Source: Providencia alcalifaciens DSM 30120 | GTDB lineage: Bacteria; Pseudomonadota; Gammaproteobacteria; Enterobacterales; Enterobacteriaceae | NCBI RefSeq assembly: GCF_000173415.1 | Contig: NZ_ABXW01000053.1 | Span: forward strand, 283,743 to 347,742 | Length of the DNA: 64,000 nucleotides | Direction: 5' to 3' | Shown: positions 1 through 6,169 of the stretch, piece after piece | How the letters are laid out: each line of letters opens with the position of its first letter | Numbering within the stretch: position 1 is the stretch's first letter | Notes under the pieces: generated by a model | Database searches by the model: none | What the model was told of the DNA's origin: nothing | What the model saw: the letters and a program-made list of their open reading frames with translations, nothing else | Translations under genes and position numbers: made by a program

Positions 1-305
1 GAGATTTAACGATTATCGCCTTCTTATTTTTGCTCTTCATTTCAGGTGTTCAATATGCAGAGTATACCGACAACCAAAATATGCACTCAAAATCATCACA
101 AATGGTTAATTTTGTAAGAGTATTATCGAAAGACAAAGATGTAAATATAAACTCTATCCTTTCCAATTCAGTACAATTATCCGATGGTGTCATCATTAAA
201 ATTAATGATCGTTATTACCGTATTAACTTAAGCTCAGATCAAAAAACTTACAATTTAGTCGAGGTTTGGTTAACAAATCCCGAAATAACCATCATAAAAA
301 ATTAA
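1..305 (+). CDS. DUF3290-like membrane protein, 3' part only
   Basis: The reading frame is open from base 3 to the stop at 303-305 and has no start in the window, so the gene is cut by the left edge. What is visible is the end of a hydrophobic segment followed by a soluble domain of about 85 residues. Size, topology and the DUF421 gene directly downstream match the DUF3290-DUF421 pairs known from other bacteria. Function is unknown. The family call rests on context and overall look, with no catalytic motif to confirm it. Confidence 0.6.
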   Translation, partial: DLTIIAFLFLLFISGVQYAEYTDNQNMHSKSSQMVNFVRVLSKDKDVNINSILSNSVQLSDGVIIKINDRYYRINLSSDQKTYNLVEVWLTNPEITIIKN

Positions 306-313
306 GGAAGAAA

Positions 314-964
314 ATGATTATTTATGCACCGATTATTATAAAGCTGGGATTGGGAATACTATGTTTGATTGTTCAAATCAACCTTATGGGAAAAGGTAAC
401 CTAGCCCCCTCATCCGCAATGGATCAGGTTCAAAACTATGTTTTAGGTGGGATTATTGGTGGTGTCATTTACAATGAGTCGATAACCGTGCTGCAATTTA
501 TACTCGTGTTAATCATCTGGACTTTGCTTGTTTTTACCCTTAAATTTTTAAAAGAAAATAACCCATTAATTAAACGTGTTATTGATGGAAAGCCAATTAC
601 CTTAGTACATAATGGCAACGTTAATGTTAAAGAGTGTTTAAAAAATGGTGTTTCCGCAAATGATTTGATGTTTAAGTTAAGATCCAATGGTATTTATGAA
701 ATAGAACAGCTAAAACGCGTTGTTCTTGAACAGAATGGGCAGTTAACTATTATTCAAAGTGGTGATGAAAACATACGTTATCCAATTATCGTGGATGGCT
801 TAGCTAACGGTGATCTACTTGAAATCATCGGAAAAGACATTGGGTGGTTAGAAGACAATATCTCGAAACAAGGTTTCAATAAAATCAGTGACGTCTATTT
901 AGGTGAGTATTTGTCGGGGAGGATTAATTTATATGGATATGAGAAAAATGGAGTCAAAGATTAA
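314..964 (+). CDS. DUF421 (YetF-like) membrane protein
   Basis: Protein of 216 residues with three hydrophobic segments in the first 80 residues and a C-terminal soluble region typical of DUF421/YetF proteins (stretch KPITLVHNGNVN, then the FKLRSNGIYEIEQLK block). I chose ATG 314 because AAGGAAG lies just before it at 304-310; an upstream in-frame start at 266 would overlap the preceding gene. It follows the DUF3290-like gene by 8 bases, so the two are probably co-transcribed. The biochemical role is not known. The DUF421/DUF3290 pairing is best known from Firmicutes, so horizontal origin is possible. Confidence 0.75.
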   Translation: MIIYAPIIIKLGLGILCLIVQINLMGKGNLAPSSAMDQVQNYVLGGIIGGVIYNESITVLQFILVLIIWTLLVFTLKFLKENNPLIKRVIDGKPITLVHNGNVNVKECLKNGVSANDLMFKLRSNGIYEIEQLKRVVLEQNGQLTIIQSGDENIRYPIIVDGLANGDLLEIIGKDIGWLEDNISKQGFNKISDVYLGEYLSGRINLYGYEKNGVKD

Positions 965-1168
965 GTCAAATTTATTCCTTGCGTGTAACTGATAATGTTC
1001 TTTTTCTAAGTATCGTATTTTATTAATAAGGTGTAATTTCGCTCATACTATCACGCTATAGTGGCCAATAACCTTTGTTCGGGATGATGTCCTATCAAGC
1101 ATCCGAGTTAATTGATAACAATGTAATTGATTCTGAGGCTGCATATATCTGACAATCATCTAGAAATC
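965..1168. other. Intergenic stretch, nothing recognised
   Basis: About 200 bases between the DUF421 gene and the terminator of the convergent YagU-like gene. No ORF, tRNA or convincing hairpin with a T-run on the plus strand was seen, so the terminator of the DUF421 transcript is not identified. Confidence 0.5.
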
Positions 1169-1170
1169 AA

Positions 1171-1197
1171 AAAATAAAAAGGTCGCACTAGGCGACC
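1171..1197 (-). terminator. Intrinsic terminator of the YagU-like gene
   Basis: Stem GGTCGC (1181-1186) and GCGACC (1192-1197) around a 5-base loop. Read on the minus strand it is followed by a T-rich run (the A-run at 1171-1180). It lies about 85 bases past the stop of the minus-strand gene. Confidence 0.75.
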
Positions 1198-1281
1198 TCT
1201 CGAATAGATGACTTATATAGCTTAAACGAGCCTTTACATTTTATCAGTAATTTATAATAGATAAGGGGTAAACATCCCAAT

Positions 1282-1803
1282 CTACTCAGCATCTTTTTCT
1301 TTGGTTAAACAATAACGCAAATTTTGCCTAATTGCTTCAATTGACCAGATCCAAAAAGCTGTTCCAACAAACTCAGAAATAAGAGCTTGATAGCCAGCAG
1401 TCCATAGCCAGCCAGATAGTCCTAATAATGGTACGACTAAGCCATGAGCAAAAATAGAAACAGCGATACCAAAACAAATACCGTGTAATAATCTAACTTT
1501 GGGTAAATACTCAGCAATAATACAATATATTACTGCAATCGCTATTGAAAATAATATATGGACACCATTTCCCCCCCAATTAATGCTATAGCCCATCCAA
1601 TGATAAGTCATTGTATCTATATTTAACCCAAGCTTTTCTAGTAAGACGATTGGCGGTGGTGTTGTTTCAATGGTTCTTGGCGGAATTAAGCCTTCAAAAC
1701 CTGACTTGACTAATGCAGAAAAAACACCCGCGATGATACCAACATATATTGCTATACCAATATGTCTGGAACTTTTTTTTGTTAACCTAAAAAAATCAAT
1801 CAT
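1282..1803 (-). CDS. YagU/DUF1440-family inner membrane protein
   Basis: Protein of 173 residues with four hydrophobic segments. The segment order and phrases such as the VFSALVKSGFEG block with the following PPR, FSIAIAVIYCIIAEYLPK and FWIWSIEAIRQNLR near the C-terminus correspond to E. coli YagU (about 204 residues), a DUF1440 membrane protein linked to acid resistance. This copy is shorter between the first and second segments. It is monocistronic with its own terminator downstream. The family call is good; the physiological role here is inference. Confidence 0.8.
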   Translation of the reverse strand: MIDFFRLTKKSSRHIGIAIYVGIIAGVFSALVKSGFEGLIPPRTIETTPPPIVLLEKLGLNIDTMTYHWMGYSINWGGNGVHILFSIAIAVIYCIIAEYLPKVRLLHGICFGIAVSIFAHGLVVPLLGLSGWLWTAGYQALISEFVGTAFWIWSIEAIRQNLRYCLTKEKDAE

Positions 1804-2128
1804 TATATACTCGCTCTATAATTTGGATATTATAAGTATAGTAGAGATAAGAATACGTGTTTATTATTTTAATTATTAGTTATAACAGTAGGGCTTAATT
1901 CATAGGATAACAGTTATTTTTTTCTTAAACATAAACAAATAATCAATCAAAACGAGAAAAATAAATACATGTATTTTCACAAAGTAGCATTTAAATATAT
2001 ATGAAAATCACTTAAAAGCGAGATTTCATACTATAAGATTAACGGATTTGTATTAACATTGATTCTTTAAGCACACAATATTGCCTTACTATACACCAAT
2101 GCTCATAGCAACCTCTATTGAATAAAAA
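1804..2128. other. AT-rich intergenic region
   Basis: About 325 very AT-rich bases between the start of the YagU-like gene and the terminator of hsp20. It must contain the promoter of the YagU-like gene, but I cannot point to a clear -35/-10 pair. No RNA gene or repeat recognised. Confidence 0.5.
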
Positions 2129-2150
2129 AACCCGCCATTGTTGGCGGGTT
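2124..2150 (-). terminator. Intrinsic terminator of hsp20
   Basis: Nine-base perfect stem AACCCGCCA (2129-2137) / TGGCGGGTT (2142-2150) with a 4-base loop. On the minus strand it is followed by a T-run, the complement of the A-run ending at 2130. It sits 17 bases after the hsp20 stop. Confidence 0.85.
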
Positions 2151-2166
2151 AAAAAATATAGAAAAA

Positions 2167-2622
2167 TTATTTTGTATCTTTATTTTCAATAGCTATGACC
2201 CGAGGTTTTTCTTCTTCCGGGATTTCATATTCAATATTTAATGTTAACAAACCGCTTGATAATTCTGCATTTTCAATTTTTACATTCTTACCGAGATTAA
2301 ATTCAAGAGAAAACTTATTTTGAGTTATCCCTTGATGAATCCATTTTTCTGAATCATTAACTAATTCAGTTGATTGCTCACCTTGTACATAGAGTTTCCC
2401 ACCTTTTAAGGATACACTTAACTCATCCTCCTTATAACCAGGAACACTAACAGTTAATTGATAATTTGACTCATTTATTTGTTTTAAATTATATGGATGC
2501 TCTGAGGTTAATGGTCGGTTACCTGTTAATTGACTGAATAAACGATCCATTTGGTCAAACCTATTAGAAAGCAGGTTATCAGATAACGCTGGAAATAATG
2601 AAAAAGATCTAATGTTAGACAT
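2167..2622 (-). CDS. Small heat-shock protein, Hsp20/IbpA family
   Basis: Protein of 151 residues with the alpha-crystallin layout: an N-terminal arm rich in Phe and Leu, a central domain of about 90 residues (VSVPGYKEDELSVSLKGGKL then the final-strand motif LSSGLLTLNIEYEIP) and a C-terminal tail containing an I/V-x-I motif (RVIAIEN). Such proteins bind unfolding clients and hold them for DnaK/ClpB. The start is supported by AAGGAG seven bases upstream. A sigma32-like promoter lies about 80 bases upstream. It resembles IbpA and IbpB but is not clearly one or the other, so no symbol is given. Confidence 0.9.
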   Translation of the reverse strand: MSNIRSFSLFPALSDNLLSNRFDQMDRLFSQLTGNRPLTSEHPYNLKQINESNYQLTVSVPGYKEDELSVSLKGGKLYVQGEQSTELVNDSEKWIHQGITQNKFSLEFNLGKNVKIENAELSSGLLTLNIEYEIPEEEKPRVIAIENKDTK

Positions 2623-2708
2623 AATTTCTCCTTCAATATCAAAATAAATATCTATTACATAAGCACTATTAGCCAGTATGGATTAATTTTTTATCCTGTT
2701 ACATCACT

Positions 2709-2737
2709 TATATAGGATTGCTAGCGAGAATTTCAAG
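2709..2737 (-). promoter_or_regulatory. Sigma32-type heat-shock promoter for hsp20
   Basis: On the minus strand, CTTGAA (2732-2737) followed after 15 bases by CCTATATA (2709-2716). The first box matches the sigma32 -35 consensus exactly; the second is a partial match to CCCCATNT. A start near 2702 gives a leader of about 80 bases, room for an RNA thermometer of the kind known in ibpA leaders, although I did not find a clear ROSE fold. Confidence 0.5.
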
Positions 2738-2822
2738 ATAATGATTACAATTCTTTACATTTAATATAGGCAGTCATAAAAAATCACCACAGCGAGGTTC
2801 TTAAGCATAGCCAGTCAGGTGA

Positions 2823-2945
2823 CTAACATGCCTGAGCTTGCATGGTGCTTTTGCAAAAAATATATTTAGCACCAGAAGGGTTACTTTTTGTTACTTCAAA
2901 ATGGTACCGTTTGTACTGAGTCCCTTTACAGCAAAGACATCTCAT
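2823..2945 (-). CDS. Tiny Cys-rich protein beside csp, possibly decayed
   Basis: A 40-codon ORF (starts MRCLCCKGTQYKR) 12 bases downstream of the csp pseudogene on the same strand. It has an N-terminal CxxC and the phrase NPSGAKYIFCK. I believe it resembles small zinc-ribbon-like proteins encoded next to cold-shock genes in enterobacteria (YmcF type), in which this last phrase carries a second CxxC. Here the first Cys of that pair would be Tyr, so metal binding may be lost. The name is from memory and uncertain. Confidence 0.4.
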   Translation of the reverse strand: MRCLCCKGTQYKRYHFEVTKSNPSGAKYIFCKSTMQAQAC

Positions 2946-2957
2946 AACGATATCGTC

Positions 2958-3171
2958 CTAAAGCGCCACCACGTTTGCCGCAGCTGGACCTTTTGCACCA
3001 TTCGCTACTGAGAAGCTAACTTTTTGTCCTTCGTTCAGCGTTTTGAAGCTATCACTTTGAATTGCAGAGAAGTGTACGAACACATCTTTGCTTCCATCTT
3101 TAGGAGAAATAAAACCAAAGCCTGTAGATTCGTTAAACCATTTTACTAAAAAATGTCATTGTATTAGACAT
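2958..3171 (-). pseudogene. Frameshifted cold-shock protein gene (CspA family)
   Basis: Translation from ATG 3171 gives [12 protein letters not shown] and then a stop. Moving to the +1 frame at the six-T run (3151-3156 on the plus strand) restores a full CspA-family protein: [18 protein letters not shown]2-like VFVHFSAIQ, and a C-terminus ending [10 protein letters not shown]. The total span of 214 bases is 70 codons plus stop plus one extra base. No in-frame start exists for the intact part. The Gly normally found in MTGLVKWF is also lost, which argues for real decay rather than a single sequencing slip. The rest of the frame has no other damage, so inactivation looks recent. Confidence 0.8.
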
Positions 3172-3492
3172 ATTGAATTCCTTTAGATTTTAATTGTTGC
3201 CACACGGCATATAGATACGATCATTATTTTAATCATCAATATGAATCGAAAATGTACTTAACATAAAAAACATAACATACTGATAAATATTTATTTTTAT
3301 GATATAGCCTCCTGATGCCGTCTTATTATCATCCCACTTAATTTGCCTTCAAATCGATAATAGTATGATCATAAGATAGAACCTTTTTTGCTTACTAGTA
3401 TCGAAAGCCCCCTACCATCTGCTATCATTGCTGGCTTAGAGATTTCTTTACCGTGAATGTTTTTTAGCTTTTTGTCTGTGAATTTTTATTAA

Positions 3493-3547
3493 ACTCTGAC
3501 ATATCAGTCTTATTCAATGTCTTACTACATGAGTCAGAGTAAGACTG
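3493..3547 (+). repeat. Two interleaved inverted repeats in the ttcA leader
   Basis: Four 8-base arms in the order A B A' B': ACTCTGAC (3493-3500) pairs with GTCAGAGT (3533-3540), and CAGTCTTA (3505-3512) pairs with TAAGACTG (3540-3547). Both pairings are perfect. Because A' directly abuts B', the two stems are likely to be mutually exclusive. They lie about 100 bases before ttcA. Confidence 0.7.
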
Positions 3548-3643
3548 GGTTAATTCGGAAACAACGAGAACGACAAAAAACCAAAAAACATATACTTTTC
3601 AAAAAATTAAATAGCAATCAGAAACAAGAAAGAACAACCGAGA

Positions 3644-4558
3644 ATGACGACTAATAAAGAGCAATATAACCTAAATAAACTCCAAAAAAGAATCCGCCGT
3701 GATGTTGGGCAAGCTATCGCCGATTTTAATATGATTGAAGATGGTGACCGCATCATGGTTTGCCTATCTGGGGGAAAAGATAGCTACACCCTACTGTCTA
3801 TTTTGCAAAACCTGCAAAAAAGTGCCCCAATTTCATTCTCTTTGGTCGCGGTAAACCTAGACCAAAAACAGCCTGGCTTCCCTGAGCATATTTTACCGGC
3901 TTACTTAGAGGAACTCGGTGTTGAGTATAAAATCGTTGAAGAAAATACTTACGGTATTGTGAAGGAAAAAATTCCTGAAGGAAAAACGACCTGCTCTCTG
4001 TGTTCTCGTCTGCGCCGTGGTATTTTGTATCGTACAGCAACAGAGATAGGTGCAACCAAAATCGCATTAGGTCATCACCGCGATGACATTTTACAAACAC
4101 TGTTTTTAAACATGTTCTATGGCGGAAAATTAAAAGGCATGCCACCAAAGCTCATGAGTGACGACGGGAAACACATTGTTATCCGCCCTCTGGCTTATTG
4201 CCGTGAAAAAGATATTGAGCGTTATGCGAAAGCCAAAGCATTCCCTATCATTCCTTGTAATCTGTGCGGTTCTCAGCCTAATTTACAACGTCAAGTGATT
4301 AAAGAGATGCTCCGTGATTGGGATAAACGCTATCCTGGTCGCATTGAAACCATGTTTAGCGCAACTCAAAATGTTGTTTCCTCGCATCTGTGTGACACTG
4401 AACTTTTTGATTTTAAAAATATCTCTCATGGAGATGCCGTGATCAATGGCGGCGATATGGCTTTTGACCGCGAAGAACTACCGACTCAGCCAATGATGGA
4501 TGAAGATGATCAGCCCGACTATAACGCTGACCGTTTAGATGTAATTGAAATTAAATAA
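3644..4558 (+). CDS. ttcA: tRNA 2-thiocytidine synthetase TtcA
   Basis: TtcA thiolates cytidine 32 of certain tRNAs using ATP and a Fe-S cluster. The 304-residue protein carries the PP-loop SGGKDS (residues 42-47), the CxxC pair C117/C120 in [10 protein letters not shown], and a further Cys pair C205/C208 in PCNLCGSQ, all features of TtcA. E. coli TtcA has 311 residues. The start is the first ATG that aligns with the family, though its ribosome-binding site is weak. The gene, the Rac prophage target in E. coli, is intact here. FnrS and zntB follow on the opposite strand as in E. coli. Confidence 0.97.
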   Translation: MTTNKEQYNLNKLQKRIRRDVGQAIADFNMIEDGDRIMVCLSGGKDSYTLLSILQNLQKSAPISFSLVAVNLDQKQPGFPEHILPAYLEELGVEYKIVEENTYGIVKEKIPEGKTTCSLCSRLRRGILYRTATEIGATKIALGHHRDDILQTLFLNMFYGGKLKGMPPKLMSDDGKHIVIRPLAYCREKDIERYAKAKAFPIIPCNLCGSQPNLQRQVIKEMLRDWDKRYPGRIETMFSATQNVVSSHLCDTELFDFKNISHGDAVINGGDMAFDREELPTQPMMDEDDQPDYNADRLDVIEIK

Positions 4559-4576
4559 GATTACTCATAATTATCC

Positions 4577-4603
4577 CACTACCTCTATATAATAGGGGTA
4601 GTG
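4577..4603 (+). terminator. Hairpin after ttcA
   Basis: Stem CACTACC (4577-4583) / GGTAGTG (4597-4603), extended internally by CTA/TAG. It lies 18 bases after the ttcA stop, followed by only a short T-rich tail, so it is a weak intrinsic terminator candidate. Confidence 0.5.
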
Positions 4604-4616
4604 TCAGATTTTATGC

Positions 4617-4645
4617 AAAAAAAAGCCGATGTAAGAGACATCGGC
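4617..4645 (-). terminator. Terminator of FnrS
   Basis: Stem GCCGATGT (4625-4632) / ACATCGGC (4638-4645) with loop AAGAG, followed on the minus strand by eight Ts (4617-4624). It forms the 3' end of FnrS. Confidence 0.9.
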
Positions 4646-4740
4646 ATTACAGTGGTCAATTATTCTGTATAAGAACTCAATATGAGAAAAACTACAATTA
4701 TGGAGCACAACGTTCATCGCTCAACGTTGCATTCACCTGC
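4617..4740 (-). ncRNA. fnrS: Small regulatory RNA FnrS
   Basis: Read on the minus strand from 4740 the sequence begins GCAGGTGAATGCAACGTT, continues with GAGCGATG and GTGCTCCATA, and ends in a perfect 8-bp hairpin (4625-4632/4638-4645) followed by eight Ts. This order matches E. coli FnrS (about 122 nt), an Hfq-binding RNA that represses aerobic-metabolism mRNAs such as sodB when oxygen is absent. The location between zntB and ttcA is also as in E. coli. An FNR box lies at the expected distance upstream. The length here is about 124 nt. The 5' end is set by homology, not by data. Confidence 0.93.
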
Positions 4741-4775
4741 GGGAGTAATATTGCCTTAAAACCCTATTCACTTTA

Positions 4776-4789
4776 TTGATTTATCTCAA
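4776..4789 (-). promoter_or_regulatory. FNR box of fnrS
   Basis: On the minus strand TTGAGATAAATCAA, one mismatch from TTGATNNNNATCAA. Its centre lies about 42 bases before the predicted FnrS start, the class II position from which FNR activates. Confidence 0.85.
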
Positions 4790-4822
4790 ACTAGTGCCCA
4801 TTATCCAGAATAATTCACCGTC

Positions 4823-5806
4823 TTATAACCATCGACTTCTTTTTAACCACCAGAACACTGTGGCAATCAAACCCGCGAGTAACAAGCAGAATGTACTGAA
4901 GGCAAACTTGAACTCATTACCCGGGATCCCCCCTAAATTCACACCAAATAAACCGGTTAAAAACGTGGTGGGTAAGAATATCATTGCCATTAATGACATA
5001 GTATAAATTCGGCGATTCATCATTTCTGTCATCATGTTCGTAATTTCGTCAGACATAATCGCAGTGCGCGCAATAAAACCGTCTAGATCTTCAATACAAC
5101 GCCCGAGTCTGTCCGATATTTCTTGCAAACGACGTCTATTATTTTCATCCAGCCATAATAATTTTTCGGCCGTTAACCGTGAAAACATATCTCGTTGCGG
5201 TGCCATATAACGGCGAACAACAATAATTTGTTTACGCAACAGGGCTAATTCCCCTCTTTCCGGAATTTCGCCATGCAATATCACATCTTCCATTTCAATC
5301 AATCGTTCGTGAAGAGAATCAGTAAAATCACTAATTTCATCAGTCATTGCATCCGTAACATCAGCAAGCCATTCTCCTGTGCTTTGAGCACCTACACCTT
5401 CTTTTAAATCATCAATAACCGAATCCAATGAATGAACACGTCGATGTCTACATGAAACAATCAAACGGCTATTCATGAAAATGCGAAATGCCACTAGCTG
5501 CTCTGGACGCTGACCTGTCGTGTTATTTAATGTCTGCAATGTGAGTAACACACCATCGCCAATACGCACCATACGCATACGATTCATTTTACCAGTCAGT
5601 GATGATTTCACTTGGTCATTAAATAAATCAGTCTGTTGGATCCAGCTAGCGGTCTCTTTATTTTTATAATCGTAATGCAGCCAAAATGGAGATTGCTGTG
5701 TCGCATTTGCATTTAAATCGATAGGAAGAACCCCGCCATTCCCATCTAACTGAAAGGCATGAACAGGGCTAGAGTGTTGAAATTGCGATCCATAGGTCGA
5801 CGCCAT
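4823..5806 (-). CDS. zntB: Zinc transporter ZntB (CorA superfamily)
   Basis: ZntB is an inner-membrane transporter for Zn2+. The 327-residue protein equals the E. coli length. It has a large N-terminal cytoplasmic domain with a long helical region, then two C-terminal membrane segments; the first ends in the signature GVN (residues 288-290), the ZntB variant of the CorA GMN motif, and the protein ends in a basic tail. It is transcribed toward fnrS, with the next gene upstream (mppA) on the same strand. Confidence 0.95.
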   Translation of the reverse strand: MASTYGSQFQHSSPVHAFQLDGNGGVLPIDLNANATQQSPFWLHYDYKNKETASWIQQTDLFNDQVKSSLTGKMNRMRMVRIGDGVLLTLQTLNNTTGQRPEQLVAFRIFMNSRLIVSCRHRRVHSLDSVIDDLKEGVGAQSTGEWLADVTDAMTDEISDFTDSLHERLIEMEDVILHGEIPERGELALLRKQIIVVRRYMAPQRDMFSRLTAEKLLWLDENNRRRLQEISDRLGRCIEDLDGFIARTAIMSDEITNMMTEMMNRRIYTMSLMAMIFLPTTFLTGLFGVNLGGIPGNEFKFAFSTFCLLLAGLIATVFWWLKRSRWL

Positions 5807-6079
5807 GCAAATATCTCCATAAATTGAAAAGTAAGGTATTTTTAGTTGATTAAAGGGAATATTGCAATGATTTCAATAACAAAATAAAAATACAAAGTTT
5901 AATTTAGTGTTAAACAACAGAAAATAAAAGCATTAAAATAAGATGGTGTGCAGGATTTATAGCTCAATGAAATTTCTCAATTTTTGCTAGGGAGATCCCA
6001 TTCGATTGACACAAATTAGCAATAAAACCGCAAAGTTTTTCCCTATTATTAGCTCTGTAGTGTTTATTCCTTTTTGGTC
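5807..6079. other. Intergenic region upstream of zntB
   Basis: Contains the zntB promoter region (minus strand) and, if the orphan plus-strand terminator at 6080-6113 is real, the promoter of an unknown plus-strand transcript. TATTAT at 6044-6049 is a possible -10 box without a good -35; TTGACA at 6006-6011 has no -10 box at normal spacing. Confidence 0.4.
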
Positions 6080-6113
6080 CTCCTTCTAACTCTCCAGTGG
6101 AAGGAGTTTTTTT
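6055..6113 (+). ncRNA. Candidate small RNA with strong terminator
   Basis: A strong intrinsic terminator (6080-6113) lies on the plus strand, yet no plus-strand gene precedes it: zntB reads away on the minus strand and mppA also lies on the minus strand. Any transcript ending here must begin in the 5807-6080 gap and would be short. The 5' limit given assumes the TATTAT at 6044-6049 is a -10 box. The region just before and in the stem contains TCCTCCTTC, complementary to ribosome-binding sites. I do not recognise it as any known sRNA. Confidence 0.35.
6080..6113 (+). terminator. Orphan plus-strand terminator
   Basis: Stem CTCCTTC (6080-6086) / GAAGGAG (6100-6106) followed by seven Ts and more T-rich sequence. 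No upstream plus-strand gene accounts for it. Confidence 0.8.
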
Positions 6114-6125
6114 ATTTTAGGACCG

Positions 6126-6161
6126 CAAAAAGTTTAGCCAGCACGGTGGGTACTGGCTAAA
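6126..6161 (-). terminator. Terminator of mppA
   Basis: Perfect 9-bp stem TTTAGCCAG (6133-6141) / CTGGCTAAA (6153-6161), 9 bases past the mppA stop, followed on the minus strand by CTTTTTG. Confidence 0.75.
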
Positions 6162-6169
6162 TATCATTG

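Noticed and set aside
469..687. 72-residue minus-strand ORF inside the DUF421 gene
   Set aside because: Lies wholly inside the better supported plus-strand gene, with no recognisable protein features.
3501..3547. Full H-type pseudoknot in the ttcA leader
   Set aside because: With no bases between A' and B', both 8-bp stems cannot easily form together; alternative stems are more plausible.
3798..4148. 116-residue minus-strand ORF inside ttcA
   Set aside because: Antisense shadow of a conserved enzyme gene; no family resemblance or ribosome-binding site.
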